Shown here piece by piece: positions 8,107-17,049 of a DNA stretch of 64,000 nt. Source of the stretch: Citrobacter koseri ATCC BAA-895 (GTDB lineage Bacteria; Pseudomonadota; Gammaproteobacteria; Enterobacterales; Enterobacteriaceae). Both the position numbers and the translations under genes were made by a program. The notes under the pieces were generated by a model, which searched no databases, was not told where the DNA came from, and was given only the letters and a program-made list of their open reading frames with translations. The DNA lies in NCBI RefSeq assembly GCF_000018045.1, contig NC_009792.1:4402001-4466000 (forward strand). The letters run 5' to 3'. Positions within the stretch are counted from its first letter, which is position 1. Each line of letters opens with the position of its first letter.

Positions 8107-9195
8107 TTACGCCTGCTGACAGTCAGCAATAGCGCTGAGAACGATTTCGTGCGGCACTCCGCCGCGTACTTCACTTTTCCCTATCGCCAGCGGGAGCACT
8201 AAGCGCATCTCGCCCGCCAGGACTTTCTTATCGCGCAGCATGTGTGGCAAATACGCCTGAGCAGACATCTCACGCGGCCCGTGTACAGGCAGACCTGCGC
8301 GCTGGAGCAGCGTAATAATGCGTTGCGTATCCGCAGCGCTAAACTGACCGAGACGCTCTGACGTGCGCGCCGCCATCACCATACCAGCGGCGACGGCTTC
8401 ACCGTGTAACCAATTGCCATAACCCATTTCAGCTTCAATGGCATGACCAAAGGTATGTCCCAGATTCAGTAAAGCACGTAAGCCCGTTTCGCGCTCGTCT
8501 GCTGCGACAACTTCGGCTTTCAGCTCACAACAACGGCGGATACAGTACGCCATTGCCGGACCTTCCAGACGTAATAACGCGTCCAGATTGTCCTCAAGCC
8601 AGGTGAAAAATTCACCGTCAAGAATGATGCCGTATTTGATCACTTCCGCCAGACCCGATGCCAGCTCACGCGCAGGAAGCGTTTTCAGACAGTCGAGATC
8701 CACCACCACAGAAGCAGGCTGGTAGAACGCGCCGATCATGTTCTTGCCGAGGGGATGGTTTACAGCGGTTTTCCCGCCTACGGAGGAGTCGACCTGCGAC
8801 AGCAATGTCGTCGGGACCTGGATAAAGCGCACGCCACGCTGATAGCTGGCGGCGGCGAAACCGGTAAGGTCGCCAATCACGCCGCCGCCGAGGGCAACCA
8901 GCGTGGTATCGCGACCGTGCGGTTTTTGCAGTAACGCGGTGAAAACCGTATCAAGTACCGTCAGGCTTTTATACTTTTCGCCATCGGGCAGGGTAACGCT
9001 ATCTACGTTAACCCCCGCCTGTTCAAGTACGCTACGGATCTTATCAAGGTAAAGGGGAGCCAGGGTTTCGTTGGTCACCAACATAACCTGATCGCCCGAT
9101 TTCAGCGGTAAGAATGAAGCTGGTTCGTTAAACAAACCAGCCGCGATGGTGATAGGGTAACTACGTTCCCCGAGAGTAACTGTAATCCTCTCCAT
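8107..9195 (-). CDS. aroB: 3-dehydroquinate synthase
   Basis: Second step of the shikimate pathway: DAHP to 3-dehydroquinate, with NAD+ and a divalent metal. The 362-residue length matches E. coli. The NAD-binding loop G-G-G-V-I-G-D-L-T-G-F lies near residue 103, and the metal-binding histidines sit in N-L-G-H-T-F-G-H-A-I-E and L-H-G-E-A-V-A-A-G-M. It follows aroK after 58 bases, so both belong to one transcript. Confidence 0.98.
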   Translation of the reverse strand: MERITVTLGERSYPITIAAGLFNEPASFLPLKSGDQVMLVTNETLAPLYLDKIRSVLEQAGVNVDSVTLPDGEKYKSLTVLDTVFTALLQKPHGRDTTLVALGGGVIGDLTGFAAASYQRGVRFIQVPTTLLSQVDSSVGGKTAVNHPLGKNMIGAFYQPASVVVDLDCLKTLPARELASGLAEVIKYGIILDGEFFTWLEDNLDALLRLEGPAMAYCIRRCCELKAEVVAADERETGLRALLNLGHTFGHAIEAEMGYGNWLHGEAVAAGMVMAARTSERLGQFSAADTQRIITLLQRAGLPVHGPREMSAQAYLPHMLRDKKVLAGEMRLVLPLAIGKSEVRGGVPHEIVLSAIADCQQA

Positions 9196-9253
9196 GACGC
9201 GACATCCACCTTAGTTACTTGTACCCGCTTACCGAGTATGTATTAAGCCAGAA

Positions 9254-9775
9254 TCAGTTGCTTTCCAGCATATGAATAATCTGGTTTGCCACGACCTTAG
9301 CGCTCTGATCGTCGGTACGAATGGTCACGTCGGCAATCTCTTCATACAGAGGATTGCGTTCGTTGGCCAACGCTTCCAGAACTTCACGAGGCGGAGCTTC
9401 TACCTGCAACAGCGGGCGTTTCTTGTCGCGCTGCGTACGCGCAAGTTGTTTTTCGATTGTCGTTTCAAGATACACCACGACGCCACGCGCGGAGAGACGG
9501 TTACGCGTTTCACGTGATTTTACAGAGCCACCGCCGGTTGCCAGCACAATACCCTGTTTTTCCGTCAACTCGTTGATGACTTTTTCTTCGCGATCACGGA
9601 AGCCGTCTTCACCTTCTACATCGAAGACCCAGCCCACATCAGCTCCGGTTCGTTTCTCAATCTCTTGATCAGAATCGTAAAATTCCATATTGAGTTGTTG
9701 AGCTAACTGGCGCCCAATAGTGCTTTTTCCGGCACCCATAGGCCCAACCAGAAAGATATTGCGTTTCTCTGCCAT
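9254..9775 (-). CDS. aroK: Shikimate kinase I
   Basis: Phosphorylates shikimate with ATP. The 173-residue P-loop kinase has Walker A G11-P-M-G-A-G-K-S18, a D-S-D-Q substrate strand near residues 34-37, G-G-G near 80, and the lid arginine in R-D-K-K-R-P-L-L. It is the first gene of the long operon ending at trpS. The 308-base region in front of it should carry its promoter(s). Confidence 0.98.
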   Translation of the reverse strand: MAEKRNIFLVGPMGAGKSTIGRQLAQQLNMEFYDSDQEIEKRTGADVGWVFDVEGEDGFRDREEKVINELTEKQGIVLATGGGSVKSRETRNRLSARGVVVYLETTIEKQLARTQRDKKRPLLQVEAPPREVLEALANERNPLYEEIADVTIRTDDQSAKVVANQIIHMLESN

Positions 9776-10083
9776 TTTTTCGGTACTACTAAGACAATTC
9801 GTTAATGATAAACCCGCGTCGCAGACACCTTGCGCAGCAGGACATGAACTGAAACCTCATAAGATATTGCGAGAGTCAGACTGAAAATTATCTCAATACT
9901 CCAACGGGTTTGGCAACTGAATAAATTACCAAGACATATTGTAGACAACCCCGGAGGCAGCGTCGCCGGATAGCGACGAGAAGAACCAACTCTCAAATCG
10001 GTACTCCTTGTATGCTAAATACACCCCCACGTCAAATCCCTGAAACGTGTTCAGTGCAAAAACAGCGCGATTTCAGGCATAAA
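9776..10083. other. Intergenic region hofQ-aroK, aroK promoter/leader
   Basis: Both flanking genes are on the minus strand, so this stretch is hofQ 3' end plus aroK leader. A perfect 6-bp hairpin (CGTCGC/GCGACG) lies at 9961-9978. A 64-codon minus-strand frame runs from a TTG at 9996 to 9802 with AAGGAG 7 bases before the TTG, ending 26 bases before aroK; it has no recognisable domain. No convincing -35/-10 pair was found. Confidence 0.5.
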
Positions 10084-11322
10084 TTATTCTGCCGCAACCA
10101 GTCTGGGGGTAATGAACACCACCAGTTCGCGCCGCTCGTTCTCTTTTCCATCATGGCTGAAAAGGGAACCAAGCCAGGGGATATCGCCTAACAGCGGGAC
10201 GCTATCTTTAGCGGATTTGTTCTTGCGCGAAAAGATGCCGCCCAGCGCCAGCGTTTCGCCGCTTTTAACCTCGACCTGCGTGTCGATCTCCTGCTTATCG
10301 ATCGCCAGCACTTCGCCATCCGCCTGCTGTAGCACCTGACCGGGAACGTTCTGGCTGATGTGAAGCTTCAGACGAATGCGCCCCTTCGGCAAAACGGTGG
10401 GCGTCACCTCCATCCCCAGCACCGCTTCTTTAAACTCCACGGACGTCGCCCCGCTCTCGCCGCTGGAGACCTGATACGGGATTTCGCTCCCCTGCTTAAT
10501 ACTGGCAGGTTGCAGGTGCGAAGCCAGCAGTCGTGGGCTGGCGATAATATCAAGTTGCTGCTTCTGCTCCAGGGCGGAAAGCTCAAGATCCAACAAGCGA
10601 CCGTTGATGCGCCCGATGTTAAACCCGACGCGAGACGTGGCGGCCGCGACGGACAGATCGCTGGCAAGCGACGTCACCTGCCCTGGCGACCCGGCCAGTT
10701 GCGCGTCCGCCAGCGTCCACTTTACCCCCAGCTCACGCAGACTTTTTTCATTTATGGTGACGATATGCGCCGCCAGTTCAACCTGCTCAACGGGGAGATC
10801 CATTTGCGCCGCCCACGTTTCCAGCGCCGCCAGCGCAGCGTTGTTATCCCGAAGCAATAACCGGTTGGTGCGCTTATCTACCGTCATACTGCCTTTGGCG
10901 CTCAGCAGCTTTTCTCCCGCTTTTGCCAGTTCGGAGGCATCGGCGTATTGCAGAGAAATACTGCGATCCTCCAGCGGTAAGTTGGCCCGAAGCCTTGCCT
11001 GCTCGGCCTCCTGCCGCGCGGCGTTTTCGTTTTGCCAGTGAACCGAGTGAACATGCAGAATATTCCCCTCCTGGCGCAGCACCAGCCCGGCGCTTTTTAT
11101 GACCGTCTGCACCGCCTGCTTCCACGGCACATCCGTCAGACTCAGCGACAGCGAACCGCTGACGTCAGGCGAGACCACCAGATTCTTCTTCTCCTGCGCG
11201 GCAAGCGCCTGCAACACCTGAACAACAGGAACATCATCCACCACCAGCGTCACGTTTTGCGCTTTCCCCGCCTGTACGGCGGGCATCACGGCGATCAACG
11301 CTGCGGCTATCCATCGCTTCAT
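10084..11322 (-). CDS. hofQ: HofQ, secretin-family outer membrane protein
   Basis: A 412-residue protein with a signal peptide (cleavage probably after V-Q-A, residue 18), N-terminal secretin/TonB-like short domains, and a C-terminal secretin domain with the hallmark near-C-terminal motif V-P-L-L-G-D-I-P-W-L-G-S-L-F. It is homologous to PilQ/ComE, the outer membrane pore for type IV pili and DNA uptake. In E. coli the hof genes are needed to use DNA as a nutrient. Its first 89 bases overlap the 3' end of hofP in another frame. Confidence 0.95.
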   Translation of the reverse strand: MKRWIAAALIAVMPAVQAGKAQNVTLVVDDVPVVQVLQALAAQEKKNLVVSPDVSGSLSLSLTDVPWKQAVQTVIKSAGLVLRQEGNILHVHSVHWQNENAARQEAEQARLRANLPLEDRSISLQYADASELAKAGEKLLSAKGSMTVDKRTNRLLLRDNNAALAALETWAAQMDLPVEQVELAAHIVTINEKSLRELGVKWTLADAQLAGSPGQVTSLASDLSVAAATSRVGFNIGRINGRLLDLELSALEQKQQLDIIASPRLLASHLQPASIKQGSEIPYQVSSGESGATSVEFKEAVLGMEVTPTVLPKGRIRLKLHISQNVPGQVLQQADGEVLAIDKQEIDTQVEVKSGETLALGGIFSRKNKSAKDSVPLLGDIPWLGSLFSHDGKENERRELVVFITPRLVAAE

Positions 11323-11635
11323 TCACTTCTCCTTGTCGTTGCCACCGCCACTGCGATGGTTCACAGCCTTTACCGGTCTCAAGCGTTATGCTGTCTGCCG
11401 TCAGTCGGGAAATCGTCCAGCCGTTCTCCAGCACCTGATATTGTTCGACGCGCCGCCACTTCTGCTGGCTGTCTTTGAGAATGCCAGTCAGGCGCTCTCC
11501 CTGACTCACCACGCCCTGGTAACGCCACATCGGCAGTTCAGCGATCCGGCATCGGTCCTCCGGCGGTTTGAAGGGGTCGCGCATTCCGGTCAGCATCAGC
11601 AGGCAGCTACAGACCAACAGCCAGCGCTTAGTCAT
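11234..11635 (-). CDS. hofP: HofP, pilus-assembly/DNA-utilisation protein
   Basis: A 133-residue protein like E. coli HofP (134). A short hydrophobic N-terminus (W-L-L-V-C-S-C-L-L-M-L) is followed by R-D-P-F-K-P-P, the PilP-family signature, and one small beta domain. By analogy with PilP it should link the inner-membrane HofN/HofO pair to the HofQ secretin. It overlaps hofO by 8 bases and continues 89 bases into hofQ, where the tail is charged and poorly conserved. Confidence 0.88.
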   Translation of the reverse strand: MTKRWLLVCSCLLMLTGMRDPFKPPEDRCRIAELPMWRYQGVVSQGERLTGILKDSQQKWRRVEQYQVLENGWTISRLTADSITLETGKGCEPSQWRWQRQGEVNEAMDSRSVDRRDARRTGGESAKRDAGGG

Positions 11636-12098
11636 CAGTCAGCCGCTCCAGCTGTAGCGTCAACAGCAGCTCCGTCTCCTGCGGAACAAGCGAAAAGCGG
11701 TTAATGCGCATGCCACGCTCCGCCAGCCGACTGAACAGTTGCGGAACCGCCTCCCAGGAGGATGCCAGCGCCAGCTCGCCTCCCTGCGCGGAAGGCTGCC
11801 AGTGAAGAAGGCGTACCGGAGAGCGCTGAAAATCCAGAGGGGAAAAAGGCACGCGCTTGCTGGCCGACGCTAAACGAGACATATCCATTGATGCGGCGAT
11901 CTGGCGCAGACCCCGCCACTGCCGGTCGATAGCCGCCCGCTGTTGCGCCAGCGCCGTTCGTTGCTGCTCCTGTTGCTGCGCACCCGAAGAAAACGCACAT
12001 AAACACGCCAGTAATCCCAGCCCCAGACTCCAGCCTAACCAGCAGAAGAGGCGGGTTCGCGGCAATAACCCGCACCAGAGGTCAAAAAGCGCGGCCAT
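11628..12098 (-). CDS. hofO: HofO, PilO-like inner membrane protein
   Basis: A 156-residue protein, about ten residues longer than E. coli HofO. One membrane segment lies near residues 15-36 (L-F-C-W-L-G-W-S-L-G-L-G-L-L-A-C-L), followed by a coiled-coil-like Q/R-rich stretch and a C-terminal alpha/beta domain with the conserved F-S-P-L-D-F-Q and A-Q-G-G-E-L-A-L motifs. It is a PilO-type partner of HofN. The ATG at 12098 has AGGAG 8 bases upstream and lies inside the end of hofN (17-base overlap). Confidence 0.88.
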   Translation of the reverse strand: MAALFDLWCGLLPRTRLFCWLGWSLGLGLLACLCAFSSGAQQQEQQRTALAQQRAAIDRQWRGLRQIAASMDMSRLASASKRVPFSPLDFQRSPVRLLHWQPSAQGGELALASSWEAVPQLFSRLAERGMRINRFSLVPQETELLLTLQLERLTDD

Positions 12099-12621
12099 CT
12101 GCGAGGCTCCTTTTTAACGGGTAATGAAATTGCCAGCGTCCCTGCGCATCCTGCTGCGTTGCCCCACTCCCGGCTAACAGGAAATCAGGATGACGACGCA
12201 GCGCGGTTTCCAGCGTGTTTAACGCGAGAAATGTCGTCGCGTATCCCTCAAGTTCCAGCGTTCCCTGCTGCCAGGATAACCGGGTTAGCCACGCCTGCTC
12301 GGGCAACAGCGCCGCCATCCCTTCCAGCACGCTCTGCCAGCGCCGCGTCTGCTCATATTCCGTTTGCCGCTGCAACGCTTGCTGCCACGCGGTCTGCCGC
12401 TGCTGTAAGCGGGGTTGGATCGCCAGCAGCGCGGCGGCGCGCTCTTTTTCTGCGATCGACCACTGCGCATCCACCCGCTTTTGCGCCGTGAGCGTAACCT
12501 CATGGATGCACGCCAGCGCGATGGTCAGCAGCAGTGAACCGCTGAACATAACGCTCCAGAATCGCAGACATTCGCGCCGCCGGGACTGACGCCAGGGCAA
12601 AAAGTTGACCGGATGACTCAT
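12082..12621 (-). CDS. hofN: HofN, PilN-like inner membrane protein
   Basis: The 179-residue frame from MSHPVNFLPWRQSRR matches E. coli HofN in length; homology begins here although the frame extends further upstream. N-F-L-P-W-R is the PilN N-terminal motif that contacts the cytoplasmic actin-like PilM/HofM. A membrane segment (about residues 22-42) and a coiled-coil/ferredoxin-like periplasmic domain follow. Its ATG overlaps the hofM stop by one base. Confidence 0.9.
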   Translation of the reverse strand: MSHPVNFLPWRQSRRRECLRFWSVMFSGSLLLTIALACIHEVTLTAQKRVDAQWSIAEKERAAALLAIQPRLQQRQTAWQQALQRQTEYEQTRRWQSVLEGMAALLPEQAWLTRLSWQQGTLELEGYATTFLALNTLETALRRHPDFLLAGSGATQQDAQGRWQFHYPLKRSLADGRAF

Positions 12622-13400
12622 CAGCGCGGCGCCCCCATTGCTAATCCCAGCGCGATGGCAAAGGTATGGCCTTCCGGCGGAACGGGAGGCTGGCGAATGG
12701 CAACCGCGCACCAGGGTTCGAAGCCGCCCGCGCCGCACACTGTCAGACTTTCCGGCGCAATGGACAACGTCGCGGCAAGACTGTCGGCGCAGGCCGCCTC
12801 TTGTAGCGGTTTACGCCCCCACGCATAGCGCGTCGCCCACAGCCACTGTTCTTCGTCACGCCAGGCCAGACACTGCTGGTGCGCCAGCAGATAAGGAATA
12901 AAGCGCTGTAATGCGCAGGCATCCGGCGTAATCGCCGTCACCTGCATTTTCAGTTTTTGCGCCAGCGTTAATAAGGTCGCCACCTCCTTGCTTTGGGCGG
13001 CGGTCACGTTAAATGCCGGAGTCAGGGTATCTTCGCGATAGTCAAAGCGCAGGGCGTCGGGGGGCATATCCAGCTCACGCGCCATCGCGCCGGTCAGCCA
13101 CGCCGTTTGTTCACGTTCGCGCAGCGCCATTTCCGGGCGCGGAAAATGCTTTTGCAGCGTCCGGCTGGCAGGGAAAGAGAGATAAATATGATGCCGGTGA
13201 GGAAGCGAACGACGCCACGGAAGCAATGCATCGACGAGCTGTTCTGGCTCGCGGAGATGCCCGTCAACGAAGGTACGTCCCGCCAGCGGCACCCGCCACC
13301 AGCGTTGTAAAGACCAGCCTGACGCGCCGCGAACCACGGCGACAGCCAGCGCCTCATGCTGCTGAATATGAAGGCCAATTTGCCAGAACCTGAAAGCCAT
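12621..13400 (-). CDS. hofM: HofM, PilM-like protein
   Basis: A 259-residue protein matching E. coli HofM, related to PilM, an actin-like ATPase-fold scaffold for pilus and competence machines. The fold is degenerate: the usual phosphate-binding glycine loops are not obvious. It is the first gene of hofMNOPQ and diverges from mrcA across 120 bases, an arrangement conserved in many gammaproteobacteria (pilMNOPQ next to ponA). Confidence 0.9.
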   Translation of the reverse strand: MAFRFWQIGLHIQQHEALAVAVVRGASGWSLQRWWRVPLAGRTFVDGHLREPEQLVDALLPWRRSLPHRHHIYLSFPASRTLQKHFPRPEMALREREQTAWLTGAMARELDMPPDALRFDYREDTLTPAFNVTAAQSKEVATLLTLAQKLKMQVTAITPDACALQRFIPYLLAHQQCLAWRDEEQWLWATRYAWGRKPLQEAACADSLAATLSIAPESLTVCGAGGFEPWCAVAIRQPPVPPEGHTFAIALGLAMGAPR

Positions 13401-13462
13401 TGCTTATGATCTCCTTATCAATGGTCGCTCTTACGGGTATATCAATGCGTCTGGCTTGCCTT

Positions 13463-13468
13463 TATACT
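13463..13468 (+). promoter_or_regulatory. Possible -10 box for mrcA
   Basis: TATACT lies 52 bases before the mrcA start in the 120-base hofM/mrcA gap. No good -35 is seen at the right distance, so this is weak. Confidence 0.3.
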
Positions 13469-13520
13469 ACCGCGCGTTTGTTTATAAACTGCCCAAATGA
13501 CACTAAATGGGAAATCTCCA

Positions 13521-16073
13521 GTGAAGTTCGTAAAGTATTTATTGATCCTTGCAGTATGTTGCATCCTGCTGGGAGCAGGCTCGATTTATGGCCTCTACCG
13601 CTATATCGAGCCGCAACTACCTGACGTCGCGACCTTAAAAGACGTGCGTTTGCAGATTCCGATGCAGGTTTACAGCGCGGATGGCGAGCTGATCGCGCAG
13701 TATGGCGAGAAACGTCGTATCCCGGTCACGCTTGACCAGATGCCGCCGGAAATGGTTAAAGCCTTTATCGCTACGGAAGACAGCCGCTTTTACGAGCATC
13801 ATGGCGTCGATCCGGTAGGGATCTTCCGTGCGGCCAGCGTCGCGCTGTTCTCAGGCCATGCCTCACAGGGGGCAAGTACCATCACCCAGCAACTGGCGAG
13901 AAACTTCTTCCTGAGCCCGGAACGCACGCTGATGCGTAAAATTAAGGAAGCGTTCCTGGCAATCCGCATTGAGCAGATGCTGAGCAAAGATGAGATCCTC
14001 GAACTTTACCTGAACAAGATCTACCTCGGCTACCGTGCCTACGGCGTCGGCGCGGCGGCGCAGGTCTATTTCGGTAAGACGGTCGATCAGCTCACCCTGA
14101 GCGAAATGGCGGTGATTGCCGGTCTGCCGAAAGCCCCTTCCACATTTAACCCGCTCTACTCGATGGATCGGGCGACGGCGCGTCGTAACGTGGTGCTGTC
14201 TCGTATGTTGAGCGAAGGCTACATCACCCAGGCGCAGTACGATCAGGCGCGCGGCGAAGCGATTGACGCCAATTACCATGCGCCGGAAATCGCGTTCTCA
14301 GCGCCGTATCTGTCGGAAATGGTGCGCCAGGAAATGTACAGCCGTTATGGCGAAAGCGCCTATGAAGACGGGTATCGCATTTACACCACAATCACCCGCA
14401 AAGTACAGCAGGCGGCGCAGCAAGCCGTGCGTAACAACGTGCTGGACTACGACATGCGCCACGGCTATCGCGGGCCGTCGAACGTGCTGTGGAAAGTAGG
14501 CGAAACCGCCTGGGACAACAAAAAAATCACCGACACGCTGAAAGCCCTGCCAACCTACGGGCCGTTGCTGCCCGCCGTCATTACCGGCGCGAATCCGCAG
14601 GAAGCCACCGCGATGCTCGCTGATGGCACCTCCGTGTCGCTGCGGATGGAAGGCGTACGCTGGGCGCGCCCTTACCGTTCGGATACCCAACAGGGCCCGA
14701 CGCCGCGTAAAGTGACCGACGCCGTACAGACAGGCCAACAAATCTGGGTTCGCCAGATGGGTGATGCCTGGTGGCTGGCGCAAGTCCCGGATGTGAACTC
14801 AGCGCTGGTTTCCATCAACCCGCAAAACGGCGCGGTTCTGGCGCTGGTCGGCGGTTTTGACTTCAACCAGAGTAAATTCAACCGCGCCACGCAGGCGCTG
14901 CGTCAGGTCGGGTCGAACATCAAACCGTTCCTCTATACCGCCGCAATGGATAAAGGTCTGACGCTGGCGAGTATGCTGAACGACGTGCCGATTTCCCGCT
15001 GGGACGCAGGCGCCGGTTCCGACTGGCGGCCAAAAAACTCCCCGCCGCAGTATGCCGGGCCAATCCGCTTACGTCAGGGTCTGGGTCAGTCGAAAAACGT
15101 GGTGATGGTGCGGGCGATGCGCGCGATGGGCGTGGATTACGCCGCAGAGTATCTGCAACGCTTCGGTTTCCCGGCGCAGAACATCGTGCATACCGAATCG
15201 CTGGCGCTGGGCTCCGCGTCCTTCACCCCGATGCAGGTGGCGCGCGGTTATGCGGTAATGTCTAACGGCGGCTTCCTGGTAGACCCGTATTTCATCAGCA
15301 AGATAGAGACCGACCAGGGCGGCGTGATCTTCGAAGCGAAGCCGAAAATCGCCTGCCCGGATTGCGATATCCCGGTCATTTACGGTGATACCCAGAAATC
15401 CAACGTGCTGGAAAACAATAACGTTGAAGATGTCGCCATCTCTCAGGAGCAGCAAAACGCCACCGTGCCAATGCCAAAACTGGAGCAGGCTAACCAGGCG
15501 TTAGTGGCGCAAAGCGGAATGCAGGAATATGCTCCGCATGTGATCAACACGCCGCTGGCCTTCCTGATTAAGAGCGCGCTGAACAGCAACATCTTCGGCG
15601 AACCCGGATGGATGGGCACCGGCTGGCGCGCGGGTCGCGACCTGCAACGTCATGATATCGGCGGAAAAACCGGGACCACCAACAGCTCGAAAGATGCCTG
15701 GTTCTCCGGTTACGGCCCGGGCGTGGTGACTTCCGTGTGGATCGGCTTTGACGATCACCGTCGCGATCTGGGGCGCACTACCGCGTCCGGGGCGATCAAA
15801 GACCAGATTTCTGGTTACGAAGGCGGCGCGAAAAGTGCGCAACCCGCATGGGATGCTTACATGAAAACCGTGCTGGAAGGGGTTCCTGAAGAGCCGCTGA
15901 CGCCGCCTCCGGGCATCGTGACGATCAATATCGACAGAAGCACCGGGCAACTGGCAAACGGCGGTAACAGCCGCGCGGAATACTTTATCGAAGGCACTCA
16001 GCCAACGCAGCAGGCGGTGCATGAGGTGGGCACCACCATTATCGATAACGGTGAGACACACGAACTGTTTTGA
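13521..16073 (+). CDS. mrcA: Penicillin-binding protein 1a
   Basis: A bifunctional class A PBP that polymerises and crosslinks peptidoglycan. From the GTG at 13521 it is 850 residues, exactly the E. coli length; an ATG 24 bases upstream adds eight residues absent from the family. Order: short cytoplasmic tail, membrane anchor (about 4-24), glycosyltransferase domain (A-T-E-D-S-R-F-Y-E-H-H-G near 90), OB-like insert, transpeptidase with S-x-x-K in G-S-N-I-K-P near 465 and K-T-G-T-T near 716. It is divergent from the hof operon, as in pil/pon loci. Confidence 0.97.
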   Translation: MKFVKYLLILAVCCILLGAGSIYGLYRYIEPQLPDVATLKDVRLQIPMQVYSADGELIAQYGEKRRIPVTLDQMPPEMVKAFIATEDSRFYEHHGVDPVGIFRAASVALFSGHASQGASTITQQLARNFFLSPERTLMRKIKEAFLAIRIEQMLSKDEILELYLNKIYLGYRAYGVGAAAQVYFGKTVDQLTLSEMAVIAGLPKAPSTFNPLYSMDRATARRNVVLSRMLSEGYITQAQYDQARGEAIDANYHAPEIAFSAPYLSEMVRQEMYSRYGESAYEDGYRIYTTITRKVQQAAQQAVRNNVLDYDMRHGYRGPSNVLWKVGETAWDNKKITDTLKALPTYGPLLPAVITGANPQEATAMLADGTSVSLRMEGVRWARPYRSDTQQGPTPRKVTDAVQTGQQIWVRQMGDAWWLAQVPDVNSALVSINPQNGAVLALVGGFDFNQSKFNRATQALRQVGSNIKPFLYTAAMDKGLTLASMLNDVPISRWDAGAGSDWRPKNSPPQYAGPIRLRQGLGQSKNVVMVRAMRAMGVDYAAEYLQRFGFPAQNIVHTESLALGSASFTPMQVARGYAVMSNGGFLVDPYFISKIETDQGGVIFEAKPKIACPDCDIPVIYGDTQKSNVLENNNVEDVAISQEQQNATVPMPKLEQANQALVAQSGMQEYAPHVINTPLAFLIKSALNSNIFGEPGWMGTGWRAGRDLQRHDIGGKTGTTNSSKDAWFSGYGPGVVTSVWIGFDDHRRDLGRTTASGAIKDQISGYEGGAKSAQPAWDAYMKTVLEGVPEEPLTPPPGIVTINIDRSTGQLANGGNSRAEYFIEGTQPTQQAVHEVGTTIIDNGETHELF

Positions 16074-16078
16074 TCTTT

Positions 16079-16159
16079 TGCCGGATGGCGACGCCTGAAA
16101 CGTCTTATCCGGCCTACATTTTGTTGTAGGCCAGGTAAAACGTCAGCCGCCATCCGGCA
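16079..16159. repeat. Pair of inverted REP units (BIME) between mrcA and nudE
   Basis: Two GCCGGATGGCG..TTATCCGGCCTAC units in opposite orientation, separated by about ten bases, between convergent mrcA and nudE. They may protect 3' ends or act as gyrase/IHF sites, as known for BIMEs. Confidence 0.9.
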
Positions 16160-16166
16160 ATATAAA

Positions 16167-16727
16167 TTACAACCGCCCCTGCCCCTTCAGCCACTCACGG
16201 ACCAGGAACAGCGCGCTGACGTTTCGCGCTTCACTGAAATCCGGTTCTTCCAGCAGATCCATTAAATGCGTCAGCGGCCAGCGCACCTGCGGCAGCGGTT
16301 CCGGCTCGTCGCCTTCCAGTGATTCAGGATAGAGGTCTTCCGCTATCACAATATTCATTTTGCTGGAAAAATAGGACGGCGCCATGCTGAGCTTTTTGAG
16401 GAACGTCAGATCGTTCGCGCCAAACCCAACTTCTTCTTTCAGTTCCCGGTTCGCCGCTTCAAAAACGGTTTCACCAGGGTCGATCAACCCTTTGGAGAAC
16501 CCCAGCTCATAAGACTCCGTGCCCACGGCATATTCACGAATCAGAATCAGGTGATCGTCTACGATCGGCACAATCATTACCGCTTCACGAGTGGACGGAC
16601 GCATACGCTCATAGACGCGGCGCACGCCGTTGCTGAATTCGAGATCCACACTTTCGACGTTAAACAGCCGGGATTTCGCGACAGTTTCAACTTTCAAAAT
16701 GGTGGGTTTTTGTAATGATTTGCTCAT
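16167..16727 (-). CDS. nudE: NudE, ADP compounds hydrolase (Nudix)
   Basis: A 186-residue Nudix hydrolase that cleaves ADP-ribose, NADH and diadenosine polyphosphates. The Nudix box runs from G80 to G101 with E86, R94-E95 and E98-E99 in place. Length equals E. coli NudE. It is transcribed away from igaA. Confidence 0.96.
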   Translation of the reverse strand: MSKSLQKPTILKVETVAKSRLFNVESVDLEFSNGVRRVYERMRPSTREAVMIVPIVDDHLILIREYAVGTESYELGFSKGLIDPGETVFEAANRELKEEVGFGANDLTFLKKLSMAPSYFSSKMNIVIAEDLYPESLEGDEPEPLPQVRWPLTHLMDLLEEPDFSEARNVSALFLVREWLKGQGRL

Positions 16728-17049
16728 CGTGAGAATCTATGCAGTGAAATCTGGTGCCATTGTGCGATATACAGCACGGTTTCGGCAATGTGAATTGCCG
16801 TTTATTTACATTTATGTAACGTAGTAAAAATTAATTCCCATTTAAAATTAAAAGTCAATAGGTTGAAATAACTCCAGGAATTTGCTGATATTCCGCTTTT
16901 GGTGGGTTTGCTATGATCCGCGTTCACTGGGATGCGCGTAAAAATGCTCAAGTTCAACTCCACGCTTGCCGATAGCCAACCACAGCATCACATTTATTCG
17001 ACAGGGTGCGACTGACCACGCCTGACAGACTTAGTAAGATGGGGAAAGC
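16728..17049. other. Divergent intergenic region nudE/igaA
   Basis: 322 bases holding both promoters. A TATGAT at 16912-16917 could be a -10 for igaA, but no clear -35 is paired with it. GGGGAAA at 17041-17047 is the igaA ribosome site. The 16820-16860 part is AT-rich. I see no repeat or RNA structure. Confidence 0.5.
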
